From Magnetococcales bacterium (GTDB lineage Bacteria > Pseudomonadota > Magnetococcia > Magnetococcales > DC0425bin3), in assembly GCA_015228935.1 (NCBI GenBank), contig JADGCO010000002.1, positions 35,741 to 99,740 of the forward strand: a DNA stretch of 64,000 nt, read 5' to 3'. The notes under the pieces were generated by a model. That model had not been told where the DNA came from, did no database searches, and was given only the letters and a program-made list of their open reading frames with translations. Both the position numbers and the translations under genes were made by a program. This document shows, one piece after another, positions 8,152 to 16,126 of this stretch. Every line of letters begins with the position of its first letter. The stretch's first letter is position 1.

Positions 8152-9753
8152 TCAATCACTCATATGCAGCGCGGCAGCCAGCAGTTCCCGGGTATAGGCG
8201 TGTTCCGGATGGGCGAAAATTTTTTGGGTTGGCGCGTATTCGACGATGCGACCGCGCCACATCACGGCCACATCGTGGGACATGGCGCGAATGACTCGTA
8301 AATCATGGGAAATAAATAAATATGCCAGATTGTAATCGACCTGAAGACGCAATAATAATTTTAATATCTGGGCCTGGACCGAAAGATCAAGGGCACTGGT
8401 GGGTTCGTCCAGAACCAGCAGATCCGGTTTGAGAACCATGGCTCGGGCAATGGCCAGACGCTGGCGCTGCCCGCCAGAAAATTGATGGGGATACCGATCC
8501 AGAATGGTTTCCGGCAGACCAACCTCATCCAGCATGGTGACGATGCGGCGGCGGCGGCGACCGGGATCGGCTTCGATGCGATGAATTTTCAGGCCTTCTT
8601 CAAGACTTTGGGCGATGGTCAGACGTGGGGAGAGCGATGAGACCGGATCCTGAAACACCACCTGGATGCGACGACGCAGTGGACGCAATTCCTGTCGCCG
8701 CATGCGTCCGAGATCCTGACCGGCAAAACGGAGTTCCCCTCCCCCCTCGTTCAGGCGCAGCAAAGTCTCGCCCAAAGTGGTTTTACCGCTCCCCGACTCC
8801 CCGACCACACCCAGGGTTTCTCCCCGCCGCAAGGTGACATCCACGGCATCCACGGCCTTGACCTGCGCCACCACGCGCCGCAACACCCCCTGGCGAACCG
8901 GAAAGTGACAATATACCCCCCGGGCTTCGTAAAGCACGGTCGATGCCGGGGGACGCGAAGGAGATTGTGTCGCGGGAAGACTTTCCAAAAGTGTTTGGGT
9001 ATACGGGTGCTTGGGATGCTGGAACAAGGTGTGGGTGGCAGCGCTTTCCAGCACTTTGCCGGCCCGCATGACACACACCCGATCCGCCATGCGCTGCACC
9101 ATGGGCAGATCATGGGTGATCAACAACAGGGCCATGCCCATCTCCTGCTGCAAATCACGCAAAAGATCGAGAATTTGCGCCTGGATGGTCACATCCAACG
9201 CCGTGGTCGGCTCATCGGCAATCAACAGAGCCGGTCGGCAAGCCAGGGCCATGGCAATCATCACCCGTTGTCGTTGGCCCCCGGAAAGTTGGTGGGGATA
9301 GGCATTCAGGATCCGTGGCGGATCGGGAATACCTGTACGTTCCAGCAATGCAACGGCCCGTTGACGCACATTGTTTTCTGTCAAGCCCTGATGCTGGATC
9401 AATGGTTCGGCCAGTTGGCGACCGATTGGATATACCGGGTTGAGGGCAGTCATTGGCTCCTGAAAAACCATGGCCACGGCATTGCCGCGCAGCCGGCGTT
9501 GGGCATCTTCGTCCAGCTTCAACAGGGAGTCACCAGCAAACGACAGGGTTTTGGCCGTGCGTCGTGCCCCCGCCGGCAGCAAGCCCAGAATGGCCAGGGC
9601 CGCCATGGTCTTGCCACTCCCCGATTCCCCCACCAGGGCCAGGGTTTCGCCGGGATCAACATGAAACGAAACGCCATCCAGAGCCGCCACGGTCTCGGGA
9701 CCGGTTACAAAATGGACTGCCAGATCCTGAACTTCCAACAAAGGCCGGTGCAT
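8152..9753 (-). CDS. yejF: Peptide ABC transporter, fused double ATP-binding protein YejF
   Basis: Energises uptake of oligopeptides (YejABEF family). The 533-residue protein holds two complete ABC ATPase domains: Walker A GESGSGKT twice, signature LSGGQRQR and FSGGQRQR, and Walker B LLIADEP and LLVLDEP. Each is followed by the oligopeptide/dipeptide-transporter C-terminal extension ([16 protein letters not shown]). The start [11 protein letters not shown] (ATG 9753) is preceded by GAGG; MNEVC at 9768 is an alternative. Because the preceding 78 bp is duplicated, the same start region occurs twice, and translation from the upstream copy (9846) would add 31 residues in frame. The permease gene yejE lies directly upstream. 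Confidence 0.88.
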   Translation of the reverse strand: MHRPLLEVQDLAVHFVTGPETVAALDGVSFHVDPGETLALVGESGSGKTMAALAILGLLPAGARRTAKTLSFAGDSLLKLDEDAQRRLRGNAVAMVFQEPMTALNPVYPIGRQLAEPLIQHQGLTENNVRQRAVALLERTGIPDPPRILNAYPHQLSGGQRQRVMIAMALACRPALLIADEPTTALDVTIQAQILDLLRDLQQEMGMALLLITHDLPMVQRMADRVCVMRAGKVLESAATHTLFQHPKHPYTQTLLESLPATQSPSRPPASTVLYEARGVYCHFPVRQGVLRRVVAQVKAVDAVDVTLRRGETLGVVGESGSGKTTLGETLLRLNEGGGELRFAGQDLGRMRRQELRPLRRRIQVVFQDPVSSLSPRLTIAQSLEEGLKIHRIEADPGRRRRRIVTMLDEVGLPETILDRYPHQFSGGQRQRLAIARAMVLKPDLLVLDEPTSALDLSVQAQILKLLLRLQVDYNLAYLFISHDLRVIRAMSHDVAVMWRGRIVEYAPTQKIFAHPEHAYTRELLAAALHMSD

Positions 9754-9906
9754 GCAAACCTCGTTCATCCCGGTACGCTGCCAAAGGATACCTGACCCTA
9801 TTCCCGGCGCGGGTCCATGGCATCCCGCCATGCAAACCTCGTTCATCCCGGTACGCTGCCAAAGGATACCTGACCCTATTCCCGGCGCGGGTCCATGGCA
9901 TCCCGC
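9751..9906. repeat. Exact 78-bp tandem duplication across the yejE/yejF junction
   Basis: Bases 9751-9828 and 9829-9906 are identical, base for base. The unit spans the last codons and stop of yejE plus the intergenic bases and first codons of yejF. Since 78 is 26 codons, the duplication is in frame with yejF and leaves the yejE stop intact at 9876. Lack of any difference implies a recent event or an assembly artefact. Confidence 0.95.
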
Positions 9907-10907
9907 AGGGCCTCACCAATAAAATTGAGCAGCAACAAAACCACGACCAGAACCATGAAGGTGGAGAGAGAAAGCCACCAGGCATCGATGTTTTCCTTGC
10001 CCTGCCGCAGAAGCTCTCCCAGACTCGGCGTGGAGGGAGGAACGCCCAGTCCCAGAAAATCCAGACTGGTCAAGGCCATGAACGCCTCGGAGATGCGAAA
10101 GGGCAGAAAGGTGATGACCGGCGTCAAGGCATTGGGCAACAAGTGTCGCCACATGATGGCCGGGTCCGATGCCCCCATGGCCCGCGCCGCCTTGACATAA
10201 ACCATGTTGCGTGACCGCAAAAATTCGGCCCGGACATAGTCCGCCAAGCCAATCCACCCGAACAGGGAGAGCAATACCAGCAACAAGGCCAGACTCGGCG
10301 TGAATATACTGGCAAAAATAATCAATAGATACAATTCGGGCATGCTGCCCCAGATTTCGATGAACCTCTGAAAAAACAGATCCACCCGTCCACCAAAATA
10401 ACCCTGGATCGCCCCGGCCACCGTGCCCAACACCACCCCGATGCACGTCAATCCGAGGGCAAACAACACCGACAGCCGGAATCCATACAGGAGTCGGGCC
10501 AGGACATCACGACCCCGATCATCGGTACCCAGATAATTGTCCCGGGAGGGAGGAGACGGGGAAGGCCGGGTCAATTGCGTATTGATGGATTGATGGCTGT
10601 GAGGATTCGGCGGAAAAATCACCCGATTGGGATAGGATTTCAGTTGCTCCAGGATGAAAGGATCCCGATAATCCGCCTCGGAATCCAAAAATCCGCCAAA
10701 ACGGGTTTCGGGATAGGTCACGACCAGGGGAACCAGCCAACTTCCCTGATAACGCACAAGCAGCGGCTTGTCGTTGGAAAGAACCTCGGCCACCAGCGAC
10801 AGACCAAACAAAATGCCGAAAATCCAGAGGGAAACGAATCCCCGGCGATGTTTTTTGAAAAGTCGCCAGCGGTGGCGGGTCAATGGTGCAGGGTTCCAGA
10901 TACGCAT
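9876..10907 (-). CDS. yejE: Peptide ABC transporter permease YejE
   Basis: Inner-membrane permease of the YejABEF-type oligopeptide importer. The 343-residue protein starts MRIWNPAPLTRHRW (ATG 10907), has an N-terminal membrane helix (about 24-45), a periplasmic region, then the binding-protein-dependent permease domain with at least five helices. The coupling loop EAA motif is visible near YVKAARAMGASDPAIM. The family-typical text NYLGTDDRGRDVLARLLYG is present. It is the first gene of a two-gene unit with yejF; the partner permease yejB and binding protein yejA are not in the window, since the next gene upstream is divergent. Confidence 0.9.
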   Translation of the reverse strand: MRIWNPAPLTRHRWRLFKKHRRGFVSLWIFGILFGLSLVAEVLSNDKPLLVRYQGSWLVPLVVTYPETRFGGFLDSEADYRDPFILEQLKSYPNRVIFPPNPHSHQSINTQLTRPSPSPPSRDNYLGTDDRGRDVLARLLYGFRLSVLFALGLTCIGVVLGTVAGAIQGYFGGRVDLFFQRFIEIWGSMPELYLLIIFASIFTPSLALLLVLLSLFGWIGLADYVRAEFLRSRNMVYVKAARAMGASDPAIMWRHLLPNALTPVITFLPFRISEAFMALTSLDFLGLGVPPSTPSLGELLRQGKENIDAWWLSLSTFMVLVVVLLLLNFIGEALRDAMDPRRE

Positions 10908-11002
10908 GGCATCATTATAACGACTCCTTGTCCCATAAAGCAGGTATCTTTTTTGCCCTGACAGGTTTGTGACCATCAGGAACATTTCAGGCGGAGAACA
11001 AC

Positions 11003-12679
11003 ATGCAACCAGCGAATCCCAAGCAACTCAACTTGACCCTCCGGTGGAGTTTGGGAAGTGCCTTTGTCGGGTTGGCTCTGCTGACGCTTCTGCTGTTTGG
11101 GGTGACGACCCACCTGATGGTTCGCACCTCTGCCAAGGAGGAGTTTCGCCACTGCATGTACGAAGCCTCGGCCATTGGTGCCTTGCTGGTTGATCCCCAA
11201 TTGCACGCCACCATCCGTGAGCGCCAGGATGAAACCTCCGCAGCCTATCAGACGGTGCGTCACCAATTGAAAAGAATCCGCAATGTGACAAGCAATGTCC
11301 GGTACATATATACGTTTCGGAAAAATTCGGCGGGGCAGATTGTTTTTATCGTGGATGCGGAAGAGTCGCCTGACCTCGTGAGCCATGTCGGAGATGTTTA
11401 TGACAAGGCAACCCCGGCCATGCTGTCAGCCTTCGAAAAACCTTATCGGATTATTGTCGAGAAGGATTTCAATACCGATCAATGGGGAACATTTCTGTCC
11501 AGCTATGCGCCCATATTCAACAAGGACGGCTCACTGGAAGCCGTTTTGGGTGTTGATATCAATGCGTCAAAGATCATCTCACACGAAAAAGATTACCTCA
11601 ACACCATGTATTTCATCGTTGTTGTGTCAATCCTGATCGCAAGCATCCTCGGACTGCTATTCTCAAAGAGGATCAGCAAACCACTCCTGCTCCTGGAACA
11701 GGACATGTCCCGCATCCAGAAATTTGATTTGGATCATGCGTTTGACATCAAATCCCATGTCAGGGAAATCAATACGATGCAGTCTGCGGTCATCAACATG
11801 AAAAACAGTCTGCGTTCCTTCAAAAAATATGTGCCCGCAGAGTTGGTGGCAGAATTGATACTCTTGCGCAAGGAGGCTGTTCTTGAAGCGGAAAAGAAGG
11901 ATTTGACAGTGTTTTTTTCCGATATTGCCGGGTTTACCACAATCTCTGAACAGTTGTCTCCTGAAGTGTTGTCGGAACGATTGGGAGTTTATTTTGAAGG
12001 CATGACCAGTACCATCTTGCAACATCAGGGAACGGTGGATAAATTCATCGGTGATGCCATCATGGCCTTCTGGGGGGCACCCGGTCCCTTGCCGACCCAT
12101 GAGCTGAACGGTTGCCGGGCCGCCCTGGCGTGTCAACGCTTTTTGGCAACCATGGCCCCTGAATGTTCCCAAAAAGGTTATCCGCAGTTTGTCACCCGCA
12201 TGGGTTTGTGCAGTGGGGAAGTGATTGTCGGCAACATGGGGTACAAGGATCGCCTGAGCTATACGGCCATCGGGGATACCGTCAATCTGGCCAGTCGTCT
12301 GGAAAGCCTCAATAAATATTACGGAACCCGTATCATCCTGAGCGAAACCACCCGGGCCAGGGTTTATGACAGCATGGTGACCCGCTTTCTGGATGTCGTT
12401 GCCGTCAAAGGCAAGCAGACCGGGATTCGCATCCATGAACTGATTGAAGAACAGGAGAGGGTGTCGCCTGCAATCAGGCAATTCGTTGAGCGCCACAACG
12501 AGGGAATGGCACTGTATCTCGACCAGAAATGGCAGCCGGCTGCCAGAGTGTTCGAACACTGTCTGCGCGAAAATCCACAAGACCAACCGGCCAGCATGCT
12601 CTTGAAACGGTGTCAAAACTTTGCAGAAAATCCTCCCCCGGAAGATTGGAACGGTATCACCGTCATGAAGGACAAATGA
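11003..12679 (+). CDS. Membrane sensor class III adenylate/guanylate cyclase
   Basis: Makes cAMP (or cGMP) from the nucleoside triphosphate. Layout over 558 residues: membrane helix (16-38), extracytoplasmic Cache-type sensor (40-200), second helix (201-220), HAMP (221-275), catalytic domain (about 300-470), then a C-terminal tail. Metal-binding Asp307 (FFSDIAGFTT) and Asp351 (FIGDAIMAFWG), the purine-contacting Lys347, and the GDTVNLASRLES block with the transition-state Asn/Arg are all present, so it should be active. AGGCGGAG precedes the start. It is divergent from yejE and ends at a strong hairpin terminator. Nucleotide preference is most likely ATP, by family. Confidence 0.9.
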   Translation: MQPANPKQLNLTLRWSLGSAFVGLALLTLLLFGVTTHLMVRTSAKEEFRHCMYEASAIGALLVDPQLHATIRERQDETSAAYQTVRHQLKRIRNVTSNVRYIYTFRKNSAGQIVFIVDAEESPDLVSHVGDVYDKATPAMLSAFEKPYRIIVEKDFNTDQWGTFLSSYAPIFNKDGSLEAVLGVDINASKIISHEKDYLNTMYFIVVVSILIASILGLLFSKRISKPLLLLEQDMSRIQKFDLDHAFDIKSHVREINTMQSAVINMKNSLRSFKKYVPAELVAELILLRKEAVLEAEKKDLTVFFSDIAGFTTISEQLSPEVLSERLGVYFEGMTSTILQHQGTVDKFIGDAIMAFWGAPGPLPTHELNGCRAALACQRFLATMAPECSQKGYPQFVTRMGLCSGEVIVGNMGYKDRLSYTAIGDTVNLASRLESLNKYYGTRIILSETTRARVYDSMVTRFLDVVAVKGKQTGIRIHELIEEQERVSPAIRQFVERHNEGMALYLDQKWQPAARVFEHCLRENPQDQPASMLLKRCQNFAENPPPEDWNGITVMKDK

Positions 12680-12709
12680 CCCCCTCGCCAGGATAAACGG
12701 ATCCGAAAC

Positions 12710-12746
12710 AAAAATGCCAAGCGCCTCTCGGACGCTTGGCATTTTT
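12710..12746. terminator. Bidirectional intrinsic terminator
   Basis: A 13-bp perfect stem, AAAATGCCAAGCG (12711-12723) paired with CGCTTGGCATTTT (12733-12745) around a 9-base loop, with A-rich and T-rich flanks on the two sides. It lies between the converging adenylate cyclase and secreted-protein genes and can serve both. Confidence 0.9.
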
Positions 12747-12771
12747 GCTTATTCGGGTGATTTGTCCCTGA

Positions 12772-13755
12772 TCAGCGGGGCGGAAAACGGTCATTCCCCA
12801 TGGGCGGGGCGGGAAAACGATTGCCCATGCCTGCCGGCGGAGCAAACCGGTCATTGCCACCACCGATGCCACCACCACTCGGAGTATTGAACCTGTTTTC
12901 AATGTTTTGGGGATGACCGGCTGGGGGACCCGCCTGGGTAACCGGCTCGTTGGCTGCCGGCATGGCCGAACCCTGACCCTGCTGCGCTTTTGGAGGAGCC
13001 ACCTGCTGATAATCCGCCGGGAGTTGGAAAAGGGTATCAGGCTGCGGACCTTCCTGGATATTGCGCATTTCCAGGACATATTTCTGGTCACCACTGACGC
13101 GGACAGGAACCCGCAAGCGGGCATCGATCCACTGCGTGTAGGTGGCGGTCTGGCCCCGGAAGGATTCGGAAAACTCCCACTTTTCAGCCGCCCGTCCACC
13201 GACATCTTCCATGCCCTTGAAACGACGTTCCATGACCGGACCATCCTGTGCTTCCTGGCGGACGATGATGCGGCGTTGCATGTCGATCCACATGGTCATT
13301 TGCATGGAGCGACCCTGGACAGAACGGGTAACGGTCCATTTTTCCGCCGGAACGCCAGCGGTATTGTCCATGCCGACCTTGGTACATTTGACCTGGGCGG
13401 CATTGGTATTGCAGGGGCTGTCTGGATCGGATGGCAGGGGCTTGACATCCGGTTCCGGAGGAACCGGGGCATCGCTGACCCCTTCATAATATTGTTTGCT
13501 GGCGGGCATGAGGGTCCACGCCTTGTGATTGGCGGCATCGATGATCACCGCTTTTTCCTGACCCCGATGTGATCCTTCGGCGCGAATGCGATTTTTGCCG
13601 ACAAAGAGCCGACCTGTCGCCTGGTTGGCGGGGCTGTCCTTGCCGGTCATCATGACTTCTGCCGAAAATTCCCCTCCGTACCAGGAGCCGGCACTTGCGG
13701 GAACGGCCGTGACGCCGACGATCATCAGAGCCAGCGCTCCGGTAAATTGTCTCAT
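12772..13755 (-). CDS. Secreted protein with duplicated DUF4412-like segment
   Basis: Function unknown. A 327-residue exported protein with a signal peptide (MRQFTGALALMIVG... cleaved after ASAG). The body contains two similar segments: EKWTVTRSVQGRS followed by MWIDMQRRIIVR, and EKWEFSESFRGQT followed by QWIDARLRVPVR, suggesting an internal repeat of a beta-rich, lipoprotein-carrier-like fold related to DUF4412. The tail (about 255-327) is low-complexity, Pro/Gly/Asn-rich with repeated NRF/DRF motifs (ENRFN, NDRFA, GNRFP, NDRFP). AAGGAG lies upstream of the ATG at 13755. It is a single gene sharing a terminator with the cyclase. Confidence 0.75.
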   Translation of the reverse strand: MRQFTGALALMIVGVTAVPASAGSWYGGEFSAEVMMTGKDSPANQATGRLFVGKNRIRAEGSHRGQEKAVIIDAANHKAWTLMPASKQYYEGVSDAPVPPEPDVKPLPSDPDSPCNTNAAQVKCTKVGMDNTAGVPAEKWTVTRSVQGRSMQMTMWIDMQRRIIVRQEAQDGPVMERRFKGMEDVGGRAAEKWEFSESFRGQTATYTQWIDARLRVPVRVSGDQKYVLEMRNIQEGPQPDTLFQLPADYQQVAPPKAQQGQGSAMPAANEPVTQAGPPAGHPQNIENRFNTPSGGGIGGGNDRFAPPAGMGNRFPAPPMGNDRFPPR

Positions 13756-13790
13756 GCAGTGTTCTCCTTGCTGTGATTTTTCGAAAATGT

Positions 13791-13960
13791 CTTAGAGGCT
13801 GTTTATTTACCCTCGGATAAAAAAAATTGGAAAGGAAGATTTTATTGGGGCTCCGCCCCAAACCCCGCCAGGAGGAAGGGCACAGCCCTTCCCCCTGGAC
13901 CTCCATCCCAGTTTTTCATTCGTTTTTTTGAAATTTACATGTTATTAGACAGCCTCTGAG
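13791..13960. repeat. MITE-like dispersed repeat copy 2 (complete, 170 bp)
   Basis: The left end CTTAGAGGCTGTTTATTTAC is the inverted complement of the right end (CTCAGAGGCTGTCTAATAAC when read on the other strand), giving about 20-bp terminal inverted repeats. Inside lie ATAAAAAAAATTGG, the TTGGGGCTCCGCCCCAA hairpin and the CCAGGAGGAAGGG...CCCTTCCCCCTGG hairpin. There is no coding capacity. It sits upstream of the secreted-protein gene, in the 413-bp gap before ndk. Confidence 0.85.
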
Positions 13961-14168
13961 TCAGGGATGCGGATTTCTGTATGATCCTTCTTCCAGGTAT
14001 GATAAATGAACAACTCAACGTGGTGCAAAGGGAAAATGACACGATTCTCCTGGTTTGCAATGGAATGCCTTGGCCTGCGGAGATGGCTTTGTTACCCTCC
14101 TGCACACGGCCAGACGTGGCTTGTTGGCCGTTTTTGCGACCATTTCAAACCTGATCAGGAGAAAATTC

Positions 14169-14594
14169 ATGGCAATTGAGCGCACCTTTTCCATCATCAA
14201 ACCGGATGCCGTGGCGAAAAACGTCATTGGCCAGATCGTGGCGCGTTTCGAGGCCGCCGGTCTGCGGATCGTGGCCTCCCGCATGGTGCATTTATCCCCT
14301 GCCCAGGCCGGTGCCTTCTATGCCGTTCACAAGGGGCGGCCATTCTATGATGAGCTGGTGGCCTACATGTGTTCCGGTCCCATCGTGGCCCAGATATTGG
14401 AAGGTGAAAACGCCATCAAGAAAAACCGCGAAGTCATGGGAGCCACCGATCCGAAAAAAGCGGCCCCCGGAACCATTCGCGCCGACTTTGCCAGTGATGT
14501 CTCGGCCAATGCCGTGCATGGCTCCGATGCCCCGGAAACCGCAGCCCAGGAAATGGCCTTCTTTTTCAACAATCTGGAGATTTGCCCCCGCTAG
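14169..14594 (+). CDS. ndk: Nucleoside diphosphate kinase
   Basis: Balances cellular NTP/dNTP pools by phosphotransfer through a phosphohistidine. The 141-residue length is typical. It begins [18 protein letters not shown] and contains the active-site motif NAVHGSD with the catalytic His, plus the nucleotide-contact segment [26 protein letters not shown] precedes the ATG at 14169, which fixes this start over an upstream in-frame one. rlmN follows after 9 bases on the same strand, so the two are probably cotranscribed with the module downstream. Confidence 0.96.
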   Translation: MAIERTFSIIKPDAVAKNVIGQIVARFEAAGLRIVASRMVHLSPAQAGAFYAVHKGRPFYDELVAYMCSGPIVAQILEGENAIKKNREVMGATDPKKAAPGTIRADFASDVSANAVHGSDAPETAAQEMAFFFNNLEICPR

Positions 14595-14603
14595 GCGGAT
14601 GTG

Positions 14604-15689
14604 ATGGATGATCCCATCCGTTTGACTGGTCTATCCCGGACGGAACTGTCCGAACTCGTGTTGGGATGGGGCGAAAAACCCTATCGGGTTCGGCAGCTCT
14701 GGTCCTGGCTGTATGTGCGTCTGGCGTCCGACTGGGACGCCATGACCGATCTTTCCAGGGACTTTCGCGCCCGTCTGGCCCAAGTCTGCGGCCCCTTGCG
14801 ACCGGAACCGGTGGCCCATCAAACCGCCACCGATGGCACAGAAAAATGGCTGCTCCGGCTTCAGGATGGTCAGGTCATCGAAACGGTCTTCATCCCGGAA
14901 GAGGGGCGGGGAACCTTGTGCATCTCCTCGCAGGCCGGGTGTTCCCTGAACTGTCCATTCTGTCATACCGGTGCCCAGGGCTTTGCCCGCAATCTGACCG
15001 CAGCGGAAATTGTCGAACAGGTTCTCTTTTGCCGACAGGATCTGGCTGCCCGGGACCGGAGGCTGACCAATATTGTCCTCATGGGCATGGGGGAGCCGCT
15101 GTATAATTATGACGCAGTTGCCAAGGCGGTCCGTATCCTCATGGACGACTCGGGCGTGGCCATCGGGACCCGCAAAATCACTCTTTCCACGGCTGGTGTG
15201 GTGCCGCGTCTGCACGCAGTCGGTCACGACCTGGGGGTCAATCTGGCCATTTCGCTTCATGCGGTGCGCGATGAGCTGCGCAATGAACTGGTACCCTTGA
15301 ACCGCAAATATGACTTGGCCGCCTTACGGCAGGCACTTCTGGATTATCCCCTGAAAAGCACCCGCCGCATCACCTGGGAGTATGTCATGCTCGCCGGGGT
15401 CAATGACTCCCCGGAAGATGCCCGGGAAATGGCCCGTTATCTCCGGGATATTCCGTCCAAAATCAATCTGATTCCCTTCAATCCCTGGTCAGGTGTCCCC
15501 TACGTGCCATCAGCACCGGAAGTCGTGACCCGGTTTCAGGAAATTCTCCACCAGGCCGGATATGTCACCGTCATCCGGGAGAGTCGTGGAGCCGACATTG
15601 CGGCGGCCTGTGGCCAATTGAAAGGTCAACTCCCGGGAACACGACCACGGAGTCATGCCTGTCCCGACCAGATCCAGGATCAATCATGA
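14604..15689 (+). CDS. rlmN: 23S rRNA (A2503-C2)/tRNA (A37-C2) methyltransferase RlmN
   Basis: Radical SAM enzyme that methylates C2 of A2503 in 23S rRNA. The 361-residue protein has the iron-sulphur motif as CSLNCPFC (CxxxCxxC), the GMGEPLYNYD SAM motif, and the two methyl-transfer cysteines, the second in AAACGQL near the C-terminus. ATG 14604 is preferred to GTG 14601 because GGCGGA lies four bases upstream of the ATG. The stop codon overlaps the start of the next gene by ATGA, making rlmN translationally coupled to an unrelated-looking HEPN-like/ATPase pair. Confidence 0.95.
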   Translation: MDDPIRLTGLSRTELSELVLGWGEKPYRVRQLWSWLYVRLASDWDAMTDLSRDFRARLAQVCGPLRPEPVAHQTATDGTEKWLLRLQDGQVIETVFIPEEGRGTLCISSQAGCSLNCPFCHTGAQGFARNLTAAEIVEQVLFCRQDLAARDRRLTNIVLMGMGEPLYNYDAVAKAVRILMDDSGVAIGTRKITLSTAGVVPRLHAVGHDLGVNLAISLHAVRDELRNELVPLNRKYDLAALRQALLDYPLKSTRRITWEYVMLAGVNDSPEDAREMARYLRDIPSKINLIPFNPWSGVPYVPSAPEVVTRFQEILHQAGYVTVIRESRGADIAAACGQLKGQLPGTRPRSHACPDQIQDQS

Positions 15690-16126
15690 TCAGAATTGAT
15701 AAATGTAAATATTTCAACCTTAAAAAGAGTTGGAAGACATTGAGCAGTTCTTCCAAATTGAATGGAATGCCTGAACCTTCATCCAGGTTGCTTTTATTTT
15801 ATGCTGTCGAATGTGGACTCAAACATTTGCTCCTTCGCCAGGAACCTGTTCAATGCCCTGATAATAAAAACAATCTTCTTTATACACACAAGCTTCCGGA
15901 TATTGTCAAAAAACTCAGGATGACAGCCACGGATGGCAAGTTGCCGCCATGTCCAAAAAAACTTTTTCTTCAAGAAAATGGATATACACACACTCAAACC
16001 GATTCCTGGGATGTGCATCTGGCTTGGCGGTATGGTCTGGAAGTCGAGAAAAAGAATGAATCGGAAATTTTGCAATGGCTTGATCATATCAATCATATCA
16101 TTGGCAACAGGATAAACAGGCAATGA
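15686..16126 (+). CDS. Small HEPN-like helical protein, first gene of ATPase module
   Basis: A 146-residue protein of no certain family. It is predicted largely alpha-helical; the stretch RLLLFYAVECGLKHLLLR followed by a YTHKLPDIVKKL segment and a late WRYGLEVE resembles HEPN-domain proteins, which bind or cut RNA in toxin and defence systems. The catalytic RX4-6H motif of active HEPN RNases is not evident, so if HEPN it may be a non-catalytic, RNA- or partner-binding form. The ATG overlaps the rlmN stop (ATGA), and its own stop overlaps the start of the large ATPase (ATGA at 16123). The tight coupling argues that the two products work together. The HEPN call is tentative. Confidence 0.55.
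   Translation: MIRIDKCKYFNLKKSWKTLSSSSKLNGMPEPSSRLLLFYAVECGLKHLLLRQEPVQCPDNKNNLLYTHKLPDIVKKLRMTATDGKLPPCPKKLFLQENGYTHTQTDSWDVHLAWRYGLEVEKKNESEILQWLDHINHIIGNRINRQ

Noticed and set aside
7920..8294. Protein-coding frame in the gap before yejF
   Set aside because: No ribosome binding site, no recognised domain, and it runs antisense into the end of yejF.
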